From Pseudomonadota bacterium (GTDB lineage: Bacteria; Pseudomonadota; Alphaproteobacteria; Rhodospirillales; 2-02-FULL-58-16): a DNA stretch of 13,884 nucleotides. Each line of letters opens with the position of its first letter. Position 1 is the first letter of the stretch. Location of the stretch: assembly GCA_022560215.1 (NCBI GenBank), contig JADFTO010000044.1:1-13884 (forward strand), read 5' to 3'. The notes beneath the pieces are model-generated. The model was not told where the DNA came from. It did not search any database and was given only the letters and a program-made list of their open reading frames with translations. The position numbers were made by a program, and so were the translations under genes. This document shows positions 1 to 9,101 of this stretch, in pieces.

Positions 1-305
1 GCGGGCGCCTGGGCGGGGCTTTCGGCGGCTTCCGGCTGAGGGGGCGGAGTCTTGCCGCTGGATTTCAGGTGAAGGCCCCGGAGCCTCCATTCCTCGATGG
101 GTTCGAGGCAATAATCGCCGCCGCTTTCCAGCCGCGTGATGCCGTAGTCGGGGTCGAGATAAAGCGTCGGCGTGACGCCCGCCTTCGCCGCCGCCTTGAG
201 GAGGACGCCGCAGTCCACCCGGGCGGCCCGGGCGCCGGGCGCCACGAGAAGGAAAACCCCGATGGTGATGAAAAGGGCCAACGGGCCCCTTCGGCGCCAC
301 GTCAT
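1..305 (-). CDS. Secreted or periplasmic protein of unknown function, C-terminus cut by window edge
   Basis: Reading leftwards from ATG at 305, the frame stays open for 101 codons to the window edge, so the gene is partial. The N-terminus is a clear Sec signal: three arginines (residues 4-6), a hydrophobic stretch (about 9-23) and an A-R-A cleavage site near residue 27. The mature part has two cysteines (C32, C66) that could form a disulfide, and from about residue 83 it becomes rich in Pro, Ala and Glu, which looks like a linker. An AGGAG Shine-Dalgarno lies about 9 bases before the ATG. It starts 39 bases after the stop of the upstream gene in the same direction, so the two are probably co-transcribed. 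I do not recognise the family. The gene is shorter here than any automatic cutoff might favour, but the signal peptide and ribosome site make it convincing. Confidence 0.75.
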   Translation of the reverse strand, partial: MTWRRRGPLALFITIGVFLLVAPGARAARVDCGVLLKAAAKAGVTPTLYLDPDYGITRLESGGDYCLEPIEEWRLRGLHLKSSGKTPPPQPEAAESPAQAP

Positions 306-344
306 GGGTTAGTGCTCCTACCCGGCGGTTCGGCGGCGACTCGT

Positions 345-1244
345 TTACTCGGTTCCTTTGATGGAGACGCTGCGCACGATGAAGTCGCCGCCCCGGTTGA
401 CCAAGCGGAATCCATCGAAGGCGCCGCCGATACCCCGGTCCTGGGTGCTCAGGACCTCGGCGCCGTCCACCGAGACAGTCATGCGCCCGTCGGTGCGCCT
501 GGTCCATTCGAAGCTGTGGAGGCGCTTGTCCTCGAGGGTCACCGGGCTTGAGCCCCTGTCGATGACGCGGGCGCCCCGGGCGGACACGCTCAACAGCTCC
601 AGGGGTTGGCCCGGCCTGTAGGACAGGCTGTACCCGGCGCCGTCGGCGGCGCCCTGGTAGGGGCCGAACTCGAAGCGGCCGTCGGGCATCCAGGAACTCA
701 GCTCCAGCTGGATGGAAAAGGCGTTGGTGATGGCGGCGGCGGCATGGATGGCGGCCTCGGCGCCGGTGTCCCCGGCGGCTTCCTTTTTGCGCAGGGATTG
801 GTCCAGGATCTGCCCGAGGAAAGCGAGCGCGGCCTGTTCGCCCGTCAGGTTCCTGCGGGCGGGGGCCGCCTGGACGGTGCTTCTCAGGCCCCAGTCGCGC
901 GAGATCGCGAAGCGGCCCCCGGTGACCGTCCAAGCCGGGTTGGCCGTGTAGTCGCCGTCGCGGAAATCGTCGAACAGCACGCTCTTCCGCCATGGCCGGT
1001 CGAAGCCCGTGGCCAGGTCGCGCAGATCGCGGAGGAAGCGGGGATTGGCGGCCCGCGAGCTCTCGGCCTCGTCGATCAGGCCCTTCAAGCGGCCGATGAA
1101 TTCCTGCAGGCGCTCGTCCGTCCCGGGGGCGTTCGGGTCGGTCCCGGGGGCATTCGGGTCGGTCCAGGGGGCATATCGCTGCTCCTGGGCCGCCGCCGGC
1201 TGGGCCAGCGCCAGGCAGGCGAGGATCAGAATTGCCGCGCGCAT
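345..1244 (-). CDS. Secreted 299-residue protein with concanavalin-like (DUF1080/LamG-type) region
   Basis: The start at 1244 is chosen because it gives a classic signal peptide (M-R-A-A-I-L-I-L then alanine-rich, cleavage after A-A-A near residue 20) and has an AAGGGGA ribosome site about 7 bases upstream; the frame stays open 27 codons further but that extension has no such features. After the signal comes a short repeat of the 7-residue unit TDPNAPG, then a helical segment (about 45-85), and from about residue 88 a region starting V-L-F-D-D-F-R-D-G-D-Y that resembles the opening of DUF1080/LamG-like beta-sandwich domains. The C-terminal half (phrases such as L-H-S-F-E-W and V-S-V-D-G) is typical of concanavalin-like folds. 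It sits 91 bases downstream of metH and 39 bases upstream of another secreted protein. A link with methionine synthesis is not evident; it may only share transcription. No catalytic residues can be named. Confidence 0.8.
   Translation of the reverse strand: MRAAILILACLALAQPAAAQEQRYAPWTDPNAPGTDPNAPGTDERLQEFIGRLKGLIDEAESSRAANPRFLRDLRDLATGFDRPWRKSVLFDDFRDGDYTANPAWTVTGGRFAISRDWGLRSTVQAAPARRNLTGEQAALAFLGQILDQSLRKKEAAGDTGAEAAIHAAAAITNAFSIQLELSSWMPDGRFEFGPYQGAADGAGYSLSYRPGQPLELLSVSARGARVIDRGSSPVTLEDKRLHSFEWTRRTDGRMTVSVDGAEVLSTQDRGIGGAFDGFRLVNRGGDFIVRSVSIKGTE
1120..1172 (-). repeat. In-frame 21-bp tandem repeat coding for TDPNAPG
   Basis: Two nearly perfect 21-bp units (1120-1140 and 1141-1161, one base different) are followed by a partial third unit (1162-1172). 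Because 21 is a multiple of three, the repeat adds whole 7-residue units to the linker just after the signal peptide of the 299-residue secreted protein. Such repeats expand and contract by slippage, so the copy number may vary between strains. Confidence 0.85.
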
Positions 1245-1335
1245 GGGCGTCCCCTTCGGTCGTGGGTCCTTCAGTTTAACGGAATCAGGCCCTTTTGAAA
1301 TCCCAAATCCTCGCCCGGGTTTCACCGAGGCCGCC

Positions 1336-4815
<3,480 letters not shown>

Positions 4816-4817
4816 GG

Positions 4818-5753
4818 CTAGCGCTCCGCCGCCGGGGCCGGGGGGGCGGCCCCTTCCTTGGGCCTGACGCCGAGGATGTGGCAGATGGCGTAGACCAGGC
4901 CGGCCCTGTTCAGGGTGTAGAAATGGAAATGGCGGACGCCGGCCGCGTACAGCACGCGGCATTGTTCCGCGGCCACGGTGGCGGCCACCAGCCGGCGGGT
5001 CGCCGGATCGTCGTCCAGGCCCTCGAACAGCTCGCCCATCCAGGGCGGCAGCGAGGCCCCGCAGGTGGCGCTGAACTCGACCACCCGGCGGTAATTGGTC
5101 ACCGGCAGGATGCCGGGCTCGATGGGGACCGTGATGCCGGCGGCCCGGGCGCGGTCCAGGAATCGCAGGTAGGCGCCCGCGTCGAAGAAGAACTGGGTGA
5201 TGGCGCGGCAGGCGCCGGCGTCGATCTTGCGCTTGAGGTTGTCCAGGTCGGCCTCCGGGCTGGCCGCCTCGGGATGGGTTTCGGGATAGGCGGCGACGCT
5301 GATCTCGAAATCGGCGATCTTCTTCAGGCCCGCCACCAGGTCGGCGGCGTAGGCGTAGCCGCCGGGATGGGGCCGGTAGGGGCCCGAGCCCTCGGGCGCA
5401 TCGCCGCGGAGCGCCACGATGTGGCGGATTCCCACCTCCCAATAGCGCCCGGCGACGGCGTCCACCTCGCCGACCGTGGCCCCGACGCAGGTCAAGTGGG
5501 CGGCGGGTTTCAGGGACGTCTCGGCGAGGATCCGGGTGAGGGTGGCGTGGGTGCGCTCGCGGGTGGAACCGCCGGCGCCGTAAGTGACCGAGACGAAGGC
5601 GGGAGCCACCGGCGCCAGCCGCTGCACCGAGTCCCAGAGGATGCGCTCCATCTTCTCGGTCTTGGGCGGGAAAAATTCGAAGGACACGGTGACGTCCCGG
5701 GGAAGGGGCGCCGTGATGGCGCGTTCCGTAAAGTTCTCTAGCGCCTTGTTCAT
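4818..5753 (-). CDS. metF: 5,10-methylenetetrahydrofolate reductase MetF
   Basis: This FAD enzyme reduces 5,10-methylene-THF to 5-methyl-THF, the methyl donor used by the MetH encoded next. The 311-residue length fits the family. The N-terminal strand V-S-F-E-F-F-P-P-K-T (about residues 19-28) is the family signature, with the Glu that takes part in catalysis. Further family features are S-V-T-Y-G-A-G-G-S-T-R (about 55-65), the H-L-T-C-V-G strand, A-L-R-G-D and the Q-F-F-F-D segment. The start at 5753 is supported by a strong AGGAGG site 5-8 bases upstream. This ATG overlaps the stop of the upstream regulator gene as ATGA, which indicates translational coupling. An upstream in-frame start is possible but would add 33 low-complexity residues lying inside the regulator gene, so I reject it. 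Confidence 0.96.
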   Translation of the reverse strand: MNKALENFTERAITAPLPRDVTVSFEFFPPKTEKMERILWDSVQRLAPVAPAFVSVTYGAGGSTRERTHATLTRILAETSLKPAAHLTCVGATVGEVDAVAGRYWEVGIRHIVALRGDAPEGSGPYRPHPGGYAYAADLVAGLKKIADFEISVAAYPETHPEAASPEADLDNLKRKIDAGACRAITQFFFDAGAYLRFLDRARAAGITVPIEPGILPVTNYRRVVEFSATCGASLPPWMGELFEGLDDDPATRRLVAATVAAEQCRVLYAAGVRHFHFYTLNRAGLVYAICHILGVRPKEGAAPPAPAAER

Positions 5754-6694
5754 GCCGCCTCCTCCTTGGCCCCCAGCCACACGGTCACGGTCAGGGGATC
5801 GCCGGCCAAGTGGACAACGTCCCGGGTGGCGAGACGCGAGGCGGCAAACCATGCGCTCACTTCGGCGTCGCCGAAGCCGAGGCGGCGGTGTTGGTGATCG
5901 CAGCGCAGGTCCTCTTCTTCGTGGGGGGCGAAGTCGACCACCAGCATGCGCCCGCCGGGCCTGAGCACGCGCGCCGATTCGGCGATGGCGCGGGCGGGAT
6001 CGTCGACGAAGTGAAGCACCTGATGGCAGGTCACGGCGTCGAACGACTCCTCGGAGAAGGGCAGCTGGAACAGGTCGGCCTGGCGCACCTGGCAGTTGCC
6101 GAGGCCCGCCCTGTCCAGGTTGGACCGGGCCACGGCCAGCATCTCGACGGACAGGTCGATGCCCTGGGCCCGGCGGACGCCGGGGCCGAAGACCTCGAGC
6201 ATGCGCCCGGTGCCGGTGCCGACGTCCAGGAGCTCCTCATCCCCATCGGTGGGCAAAAGCCCGAGCAGGACGCGCTCGACCTCGGCCTCGTCCACATGCA
6301 GGGCGCGCAGCCGGTCCCAGCCGGGGGCGTTCAGGCGGAAATAACGCTGGGCCGCGCGGGCGCGGGTTTCCTTGGCCCGGTTCAGGCGCTCCCGGTCCAG
6401 GGCCAGGGTCCGGTCCTCTTCGGGCAACAGGCCGATCAGCCGGCGGGCGATGGGCAGGCCGGGGCCCTCGGCGACCAGGCGGTGGAAGACCCAGCTTCCC
6501 TCCGGCACCCGCTCCAACAGGCCGGCGTCGGTGAGCAGCTTGAGATGGCGCGACACCCGGGGTTGGCTCTGGCCGAGAATCTGGGCCAGCTCGCTGACGC
6601 TCAACTCGCCCTCGGCGCAGAGAGCGAGAAGCCTGAGCCGCGTCGGTTCCGCCACCGCGCGGAGCGCCGTCAACAGGAAATTCACGCTTGCCAC
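5750..6694 (-). CDS. ArsR-family HTH regulator fused to SAM-dependent methyltransferase
   Basis: Residues 5-80 form a winged-helix ArsR-type DNA-binding domain (A-E-P-T-R-L-R-L-L-A, then the recognition helix Q-S-Q-P-R-V-S-R-H-L-K). From about residue 115 there is a class I methyltransferase domain, with SAM motif I L-L-D-V-G-T-G-T-G at 155-163 and the acidic G-I-D-L-S after it, and C-H-Q-V-L-H-F-V-D-D-P plus R-P-G-G-R later. The start is GTG at 6694 with a modest AAAGGCGG site. As first gene before metF and metH it is a likely sensor of SAM or S-adenosylhomocysteine that controls the methionine cycle. From memory, ArsR-type SahR regulators of Proteobacteria control this pathway; I have not verified orthology. 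Whether the methyltransferase domain still catalyses or only binds SAM/SAH cannot be told from sequence. It probably represses its own promoter through the operator just upstream. Confidence 0.93.
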   Translation of the reverse strand: MASVNFLLTALRAVAEPTRLRLLALCAEGELSVSELAQILGQSQPRVSRHLKLLTDAGLLERVPEGSWVFHRLVAEGPGLPIARRLIGLLPEEDRTLALDRERLNRAKETRARAAQRYFRLNAPGWDRLRALHVDEAEVERVLLGLLPTDGDEELLDVGTGTGRMLEVFGPGVRRAQGIDLSVEMLAVARSNLDRAGLGNCQVRQADLFQLPFSEESFDAVTCHQVLHFVDDPARAIAESARVLRPGGRMLVVDFAPHEEEDLRCDHQHRRLGFGDAEVSAWFAASRLATRDVVHLAGDPLTVTVWLGAKEEAA

Positions 6695-6705
6695 CCGCCT
6701 TTTTG

Positions 6706-6733
6706 ATATAAAGACATAAAGAAGTCTTTATAT
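6706..6733 (-). promoter_or_regulatory. AT-rich palindromic operator with three related half-sites before ArsR-metF-metH operon
   Basis: The outer perfect inverted repeat is ATATAAAGAC (6706-6715) and GTCTTTATAT (6724-6733) with an 8-base spacer. Inside it lies a tighter palindrome, ATAAAGA-AG-TCTTTAT (6716-6731). Read on the plus strand this makes three half-sites, ATATAAAGA, ACATAAAGA and the inverted TCTTTATAT. The block starts 12 bases upstream of the GTG start and stands out against very GC-rich surroundings. An ArsR dimer binding here would block the promoter. The shape resembles, as I remember it, the ATATAAAGA-type operators of methionine-cycle ArsR regulators in alphaproteobacteria. 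Confidence 0.85.
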
Positions 6734-6754
6734 GTTTTTGCAGGCCGTGTCCAG
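6727..6754 (-). promoter_or_regulatory. Probable sigma-70 promoter of the ArsR-metF-metH operon
   Basis: Read leftwards, a -35-like CTGGAC (6749-6754) is followed after 16 bases by a -10-like TATAAA (6727-6732). The -10 lies inside the third operator half-site, so repressor and RNA polymerase would compete. The predicted transcript would begin near 6719, giving a leader of about 25 bases, too short for a riboswitch. The rest of the gap up to 6911 has no convincing gene, riboswitch or strong terminator. Confidence 0.55.
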
Positions 6755-6911
6755 TCCCTTCACATGCGCGCCCGGGCCCGGGATTTCAACGCCGAAGCCG
6801 TGGCGGCATGTGCGGGCGATCCGGTGAATTTGCTTTGACTTAATAAAATAGAGCGGGTCGATGAGCCCGATTCGGTGCCTCAGAAGTGGGTTCGATCAAA
6901 CACGATCCTCT

Positions 6912-7466
6912 CTAGCGCAATGGCTCCATCACATTCCCTGGCCGCTCGGCCGGCGGCCCTGATCCCAAACCAGGCGGGTGTCTGGTCACGCGCAGGCGGC
7001 GCGAAAGGGTGGCCGCCAATGAATGGTAGAATCGGCCGCCGAAAGTGGGGTCGAACTGTATGCATGTGTGGATGGTGGCGCTGTCGATACACAGGCAATC
7101 CACCGCGCCGTCGGCGACCACGCTGGCGCTGGCGCCGGCCTTGTCCACGAAAGACATCTCGCCGAAAACCGCCCCCTGGCCCAGGCGGGCGATCTCGGCC
7201 GGCTTGACGCTTTCCCCCGGCGTCAGGCCCTTGCGCTCAACACGGACCTCGCCCTCGGCGAGAATGTAGATGGCCTCCGAACTGGAGCCCTCTTCGAGGA
7301 TGGTTTCACCGTCGAGGAAATGCTGGCGTTCGGCGCACTCGAGAAGGAACTTTCTCTCCTCATCCGTCAGCATCTCGAAGGATTTTTCGAACGCGGCCGC
7401 GTATCTGACCGACGCCCTGAGGCTGCCCGTGGTCTTCACCGCGATCGGGGATGTCATGGAATTCAT
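6912..7466 (-). CDS. Single-domain cyclic-nucleotide-binding-like protein without DNA-binding domain
   Basis: Residues about 25-155 form a Crp/Fnr-type cNMP-binding beta-barrel: F-L-D-G-E-T-I-L-E-E-G (50-60), A-I-Y-I-L-A-E-G-E-V-R-V (65-76) and a phosphate-binding-cassette region F-G-E-M-S-F at 101-106. No helix-turn-helix follows; the protein ends in a short Pro/Gly-rich tail. In ligand-binding members the cassette carries R-S-A or R-T-A; here the aligned residues are A112-S113-A114, so the arginine that contacts the cyclic phosphate is absent. It may bind a different ligand or act as a protein-interaction barrel. The ATG at 7466 follows an AGGAAAG ribosome site; a second ATG three codons on is possible. 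A five-half-site regulatory array lies about 75 bases upstream, so it is a predicted target of the neighbouring OmpR-family regulator. Confidence 0.88.
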   Translation of the reverse strand: MNSMTSPIAVKTTGSLRASVRYAAAFEKSFEMLTDEERKFLLECAERQHFLDGETILEEGSSSEAIYILAEGEVRVERKGLTPGESVKPAEIARLGQGAVFGEMSFVDKAGASASVVADGAVDCLCIDSATIHTCIQFDPTFGGRFYHSLAATLSRRLRVTRHPPGLGSGPPAERPGNVMEPLR

Positions 7467-7524
7467 GCTTCTTTCCTTTCCTTATCCCAACCAAAAATCC
7501 CGCTTCCTTTCGCAAACGGCTCAA

Positions 7525-7590
7525 GCAATAGCGCACCGTTGTTACATCTCGGTGAACACGGCATGAGCGGAGTGTGAACGGGTGTTACAG
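7525..7590 (-). promoter_or_regulatory. Array 1: five phased response-regulator half-sites plus -10, driving the cNMP-like gene
   Basis: On the plus strand, half-sites GTTACA (7541), GTGAAC (7552), ATGAGC (7563), GTGAAC (7574) and GTTACA (7584) are spaced 11, 11, 11 and 10 bp. Tandem half-sites at 11 bp are the established binding pattern of PhoB/OmpR-family regulators. In the direction of the cNMP-like gene the last half-site reads TGTAAC and is followed, after exactly 10 bases, by the -10-like TATTGC (7525-7530). There is no good -35, as expected for a PhoB-type activated promoter. Predicted transcript start is near 7518, giving a leader of about 50 bases. The same arrangement is found at 8434-8496. 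Confidence 0.8.
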
Positions 7591-7660
7591 AGGGGTTCCC
7601 GGCGGCTCCGATGGTTGCCGGGGATGGCGATGGGCAGGAAGGGAGCGGGGCCGGCGGCGC

Positions 7661-8380
7661 CTAAGACGCCGACGCTCTAAGCGTGAACTTGTAGCCGCAA
7701 CCCGGCACGGTGACGATCCATTCCGGTTTCTTGGGGTCCGCTTCGATCTTCTTGCGCAGGCGGCTGACCAGAACGTCGATCATGCGCTGCGAGGGGCTGT
7801 CGGCGTCGCGGCTGATCGCATCGAGAAGGAAATCGCGGCTCAGCACCCGGTTGGGGGCCTTGGTGAGCGCGGCGAGCAGGTTGAATTCGGCCCTGGTCAG
7901 GGACACGTCCCGGCCGTCCGGATCGGTGAGGGCGCGCGCCGAGACATCCACCGTCCAGCCCCCGAATTCGACCAAGCGCGTGCCTCCGGCGGGGCCCCGG
8001 CCACCCCCATCCGCGCTTGCGCGGCCGAGCACGTTGCGGACCCGCAGCAACAGCTCCCGGGGGTCCGCGGGCTTGGTCAGATAATCGTCCACCCCCAACT
8101 CGAGGGCCAGCAGACGGTCGTCCCGGCCTTTCCGCGCCGTCAGCACGATGATGGGAAGGGACGAACGCGCCCGCACCTGGCGCGCCAAAGCCAAGCCGTC
8201 CTCGTCGGGGAGGCCGAGGTCAAGGAGGATCAGGCTGACCTCCTCCCTGTCCAGGAGGGCCAGCATCTCCTTGCCGGTCGAGGCAAGGCTGACCCTGAAC
8301 CCCTCCGATTCCAAAAAGGCGGCCAGGAGTCCCTGGACCATTTCGTCGTCTTCGCCGCTCAGCAAGTGATGTTTCTTCAT
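7661..8380 (-). CDS. Orphan OmpR/PhoB-family DNA-binding response regulator
   Basis: The 239-residue protein has an N-terminal receiver (about 4-115) with acidic pocket E10-D11-D12, phosphoacceptor D54 (L-I-L-L-D-L-G-L-P), T81 and K103 (L-T-K-P). A glycine-rich linker (about 122-135) precedes a C-terminal winged helix (about 137-235) with S-L-T-R-A-E-F-N-L-L, R-V-L-S-R-D-F-L-L-D and the recognition-helix region Q-R-M-I-D-V-L-V-S-R-L-R-K-K-I, ending in G-C-G-Y-K-F. This is the OmpR/PhoB class. No histidine kinase gene is adjacent in the same direction, so it is an orphan; the phosphorelay at 9102-13232 is a candidate partner. Arrays of 11-bp-spaced half-sites lie on both sides of the gene, and one covers its own probable promoter. 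The ribosome site before ATG 8380 is weak (GGGGGA, about 13 bases away). Confidence 0.95.
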   Translation of the reverse strand: MKKHHLLSGEDDEMVQGLLAAFLESEGFRVSLASTGKEMLALLDREEVSLILLDLGLPDEDGLALARQVRARSSLPIIVLTARKGRDDRLLALELGVDDYLTKPADPRELLLRVRNVLGRASADGGGRGPAGGTRLVEFGGWTVDVSARALTDPDGRDVSLTRAEFNLLAALTKAPNRVLSRDFLLDAISRDADSPSQRMIDVLVSRLRKKIEADPKKPEWIVTVPGCGYKFTLRASAS

Positions 8381-8429
8381 GGCCGGAACGGTCCCCCAGC
8401 AAACGCCCGGTAAGAGCGCTATCGATCTA

Positions 8430-8458
8430 ATTGTAACACCAATTCACATGGCGCTCAC
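8430..8458 (-). promoter_or_regulatory. Probable promoter of the OmpR-family regulator, overlapped by array 2
   Basis: Read leftwards, a good -10 TACAAT (8430-8435) overlaps the outermost half-site GTTACA. A weak -35 position (GTGAGC, 8453-8458) 17 bases upstream coincides with the third half-site. Regulator bound to the array would cover both elements, which predicts negative autoregulation. Predicted start is near 8423, with a leader of about 43 bases. Confidence 0.5.
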
Positions 8459-8496
8459 ACCCCTGTCACGGGGATGTCACACGGTTCCTGTATCAC
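8434..8496 (+). promoter_or_regulatory. Array 2: five phased response-regulator half-sites plus -10, driving the secreted-protein gene
   Basis: On the plus strand TAAC (8434) and then TCAC at 8444, 8455, 8466 and 8477 are spaced 10, 11, 11 and 11 bp. On the minus strand they read GTGACA, GTGACA, GTGAGC, GTGAAT and GTTACA. The last two copies (TGTCAC-N5-TGTCAC) look like a PhoB-type box. The final TGTCAC is followed by exactly 10 bases and a -10-like TATCAC (8491-8496), the same spacing as in array 1; the sequence ACGGT inside this spacer is also shared. The predicted start is near 8503, about 50 bases before the GTG start of the secreted protein. Confidence 0.82.
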
Positions 8497-8551
8497 TTTG
8501 TCCAGGACACGGGAGCGCCGCCCGCGCCCCCGGGAGATAAAGGAATTGACG

Positions 8552-8968
8552 GTGAAAAAAATGGACAATCGCTTCCGCATTTTGGCCGGCGGGCTCGCCG
8601 TCGTGGCCGCAATCGCCGGATTCGCCGGGCCGGCCGGCGCCGCCTGCCCCCCGTTTCCAGACGTTCCGTGGTGGCAAAACCTCAGCCACAAGAAAGTGAT
8701 CCGCTACGTGGAGCGCAAACATGACGGCAAATGGGACCCCTACGTGGCGAAGTGGGACCGGCAGCTCGAGAAGGTCGAGGACATTCACAAAAGAGGGTCG
8801 ATCGTCGTGATCAAGTCCAAGGGCGTCAGGCTGGAAGGCAAAAAGCTCGGGGACTACGTGGAGAAGCTCAAGCAGCGCGTGTCGGTCATCCGCTGTCTCG
8901 CCGCCGAACCGAAAGCCGGGGCAACGAAGTCGTCCCTTTCCTTCAAGGCCAACGGCGCCTCCTCCTGA
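8552..8968 (+). CDS. Small secreted protein of unknown function, predicted regulator target
   Basis: GTG at 8552 is chosen because AAAGGA lies 7 bases upstream; ATG at 8561 is the alternative. The in-frame ATG at 8474 is rejected because it lies inside the regulatory array and would add a charged segment before the signal peptide. The 138-residue product has a Sec signal (K-K-M-D-N-R, hydrophobic about 10-26, cleavage after A-G-A near residue 30). The mature part of about 108 residues starts A-C-P-P-F-P and is rich in Lys, Arg, Trp and Tyr, with phrases W-W-Q-N-L-S-H-K-K and Y-V-E-R-K-H-D-G-K-W-D-P-Y. C32 and C115 are the only cysteines of the mature protein and may form one disulfide. I recognise no family. 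It is divergent from the OmpR-type regulator and shares its control region. Confidence 0.85.
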   Translation: MKKMDNRFRILAGGLAVVAAIAGFAGPAGAACPPFPDVPWWQNLSHKKVIRYVERKHDGKWDPYVAKWDRQLEKVEDIHKRGSIVVIKSKGVRLEGKKLGDYVEKLKQRVSVIRCLAAEPKAGATKSSLSFKANGASS

Positions 8969-9007
8969 AGCCGCCCGCCACCCGAGACTGCCTTGGCCGT
9001 CCATCCC

Positions 9008-9037
9008 ATGACCGCGATGACTCAAGTGTGCTAACAT
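9008..9037 (+). promoter_or_regulatory. Possible promoter of the phosphorelay operon
   Basis: A weak -35 (ATGACC, 9008-9013) is followed after 18 bases by TAACAT (9032-9037). It lies about 65 bases before the first receiver gene. The GTGA-type array seen upstream of the two other genes is not present here; only one degenerate CTAACATCCC resembles a half-site. The call is tentative. Confidence 0.3.
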
Positions 9038-9069
9038 CCCAATGGCGATCATGCCCAATGGCGATCATG
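9038..9069 (+). repeat. Perfect 16-bp tandem duplication upstream of the receiver gene
   Basis: CCCAATGGCGATCATG occurs twice back to back (9038-9053 and 9054-9069). It lies in the predicted leader of the phosphorelay operon and contains in-frame ATG codons that could mislead start prediction. The duplication probably arose by slippage. Confidence 0.9.
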
Positions 9070-9101
9070 CGTTGCGCAGGCTAATCGGCGGGGAGGCGGC
9101 A

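Noticed and set aside
4816..5442. Upstream extension of the metH frame to 5442
   Set aside because: The extension lies inside metF in another frame and is Arg/Pro/Gly-rich nonsense; homology and the ribosome site place the start at 4815.
6734..6911. Possible SAM or SAH riboswitch before the methionine operon
   Set aside because: The predicted transcript start is about 25 bases before the GTG, leaving no room for an aptamer, and I see no riboswitch core; control by the ArsR operator explains the region.
7598..7622. CCCGGC/GCCGGG inverted repeat downstream of the response-regulator gene
   Set aside because: Stem of 6 bp with a 13-base loop and no T-tract; expected by chance in such GC-rich sequence and not a convincing terminator.
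8474..8551. ATG at 8474 as start of the small secreted protein
   Set aside because: It lies inside the regulatory array, upstream of the predicted transcript start, and would put a 26-residue Arg-rich segment before the signal peptide.
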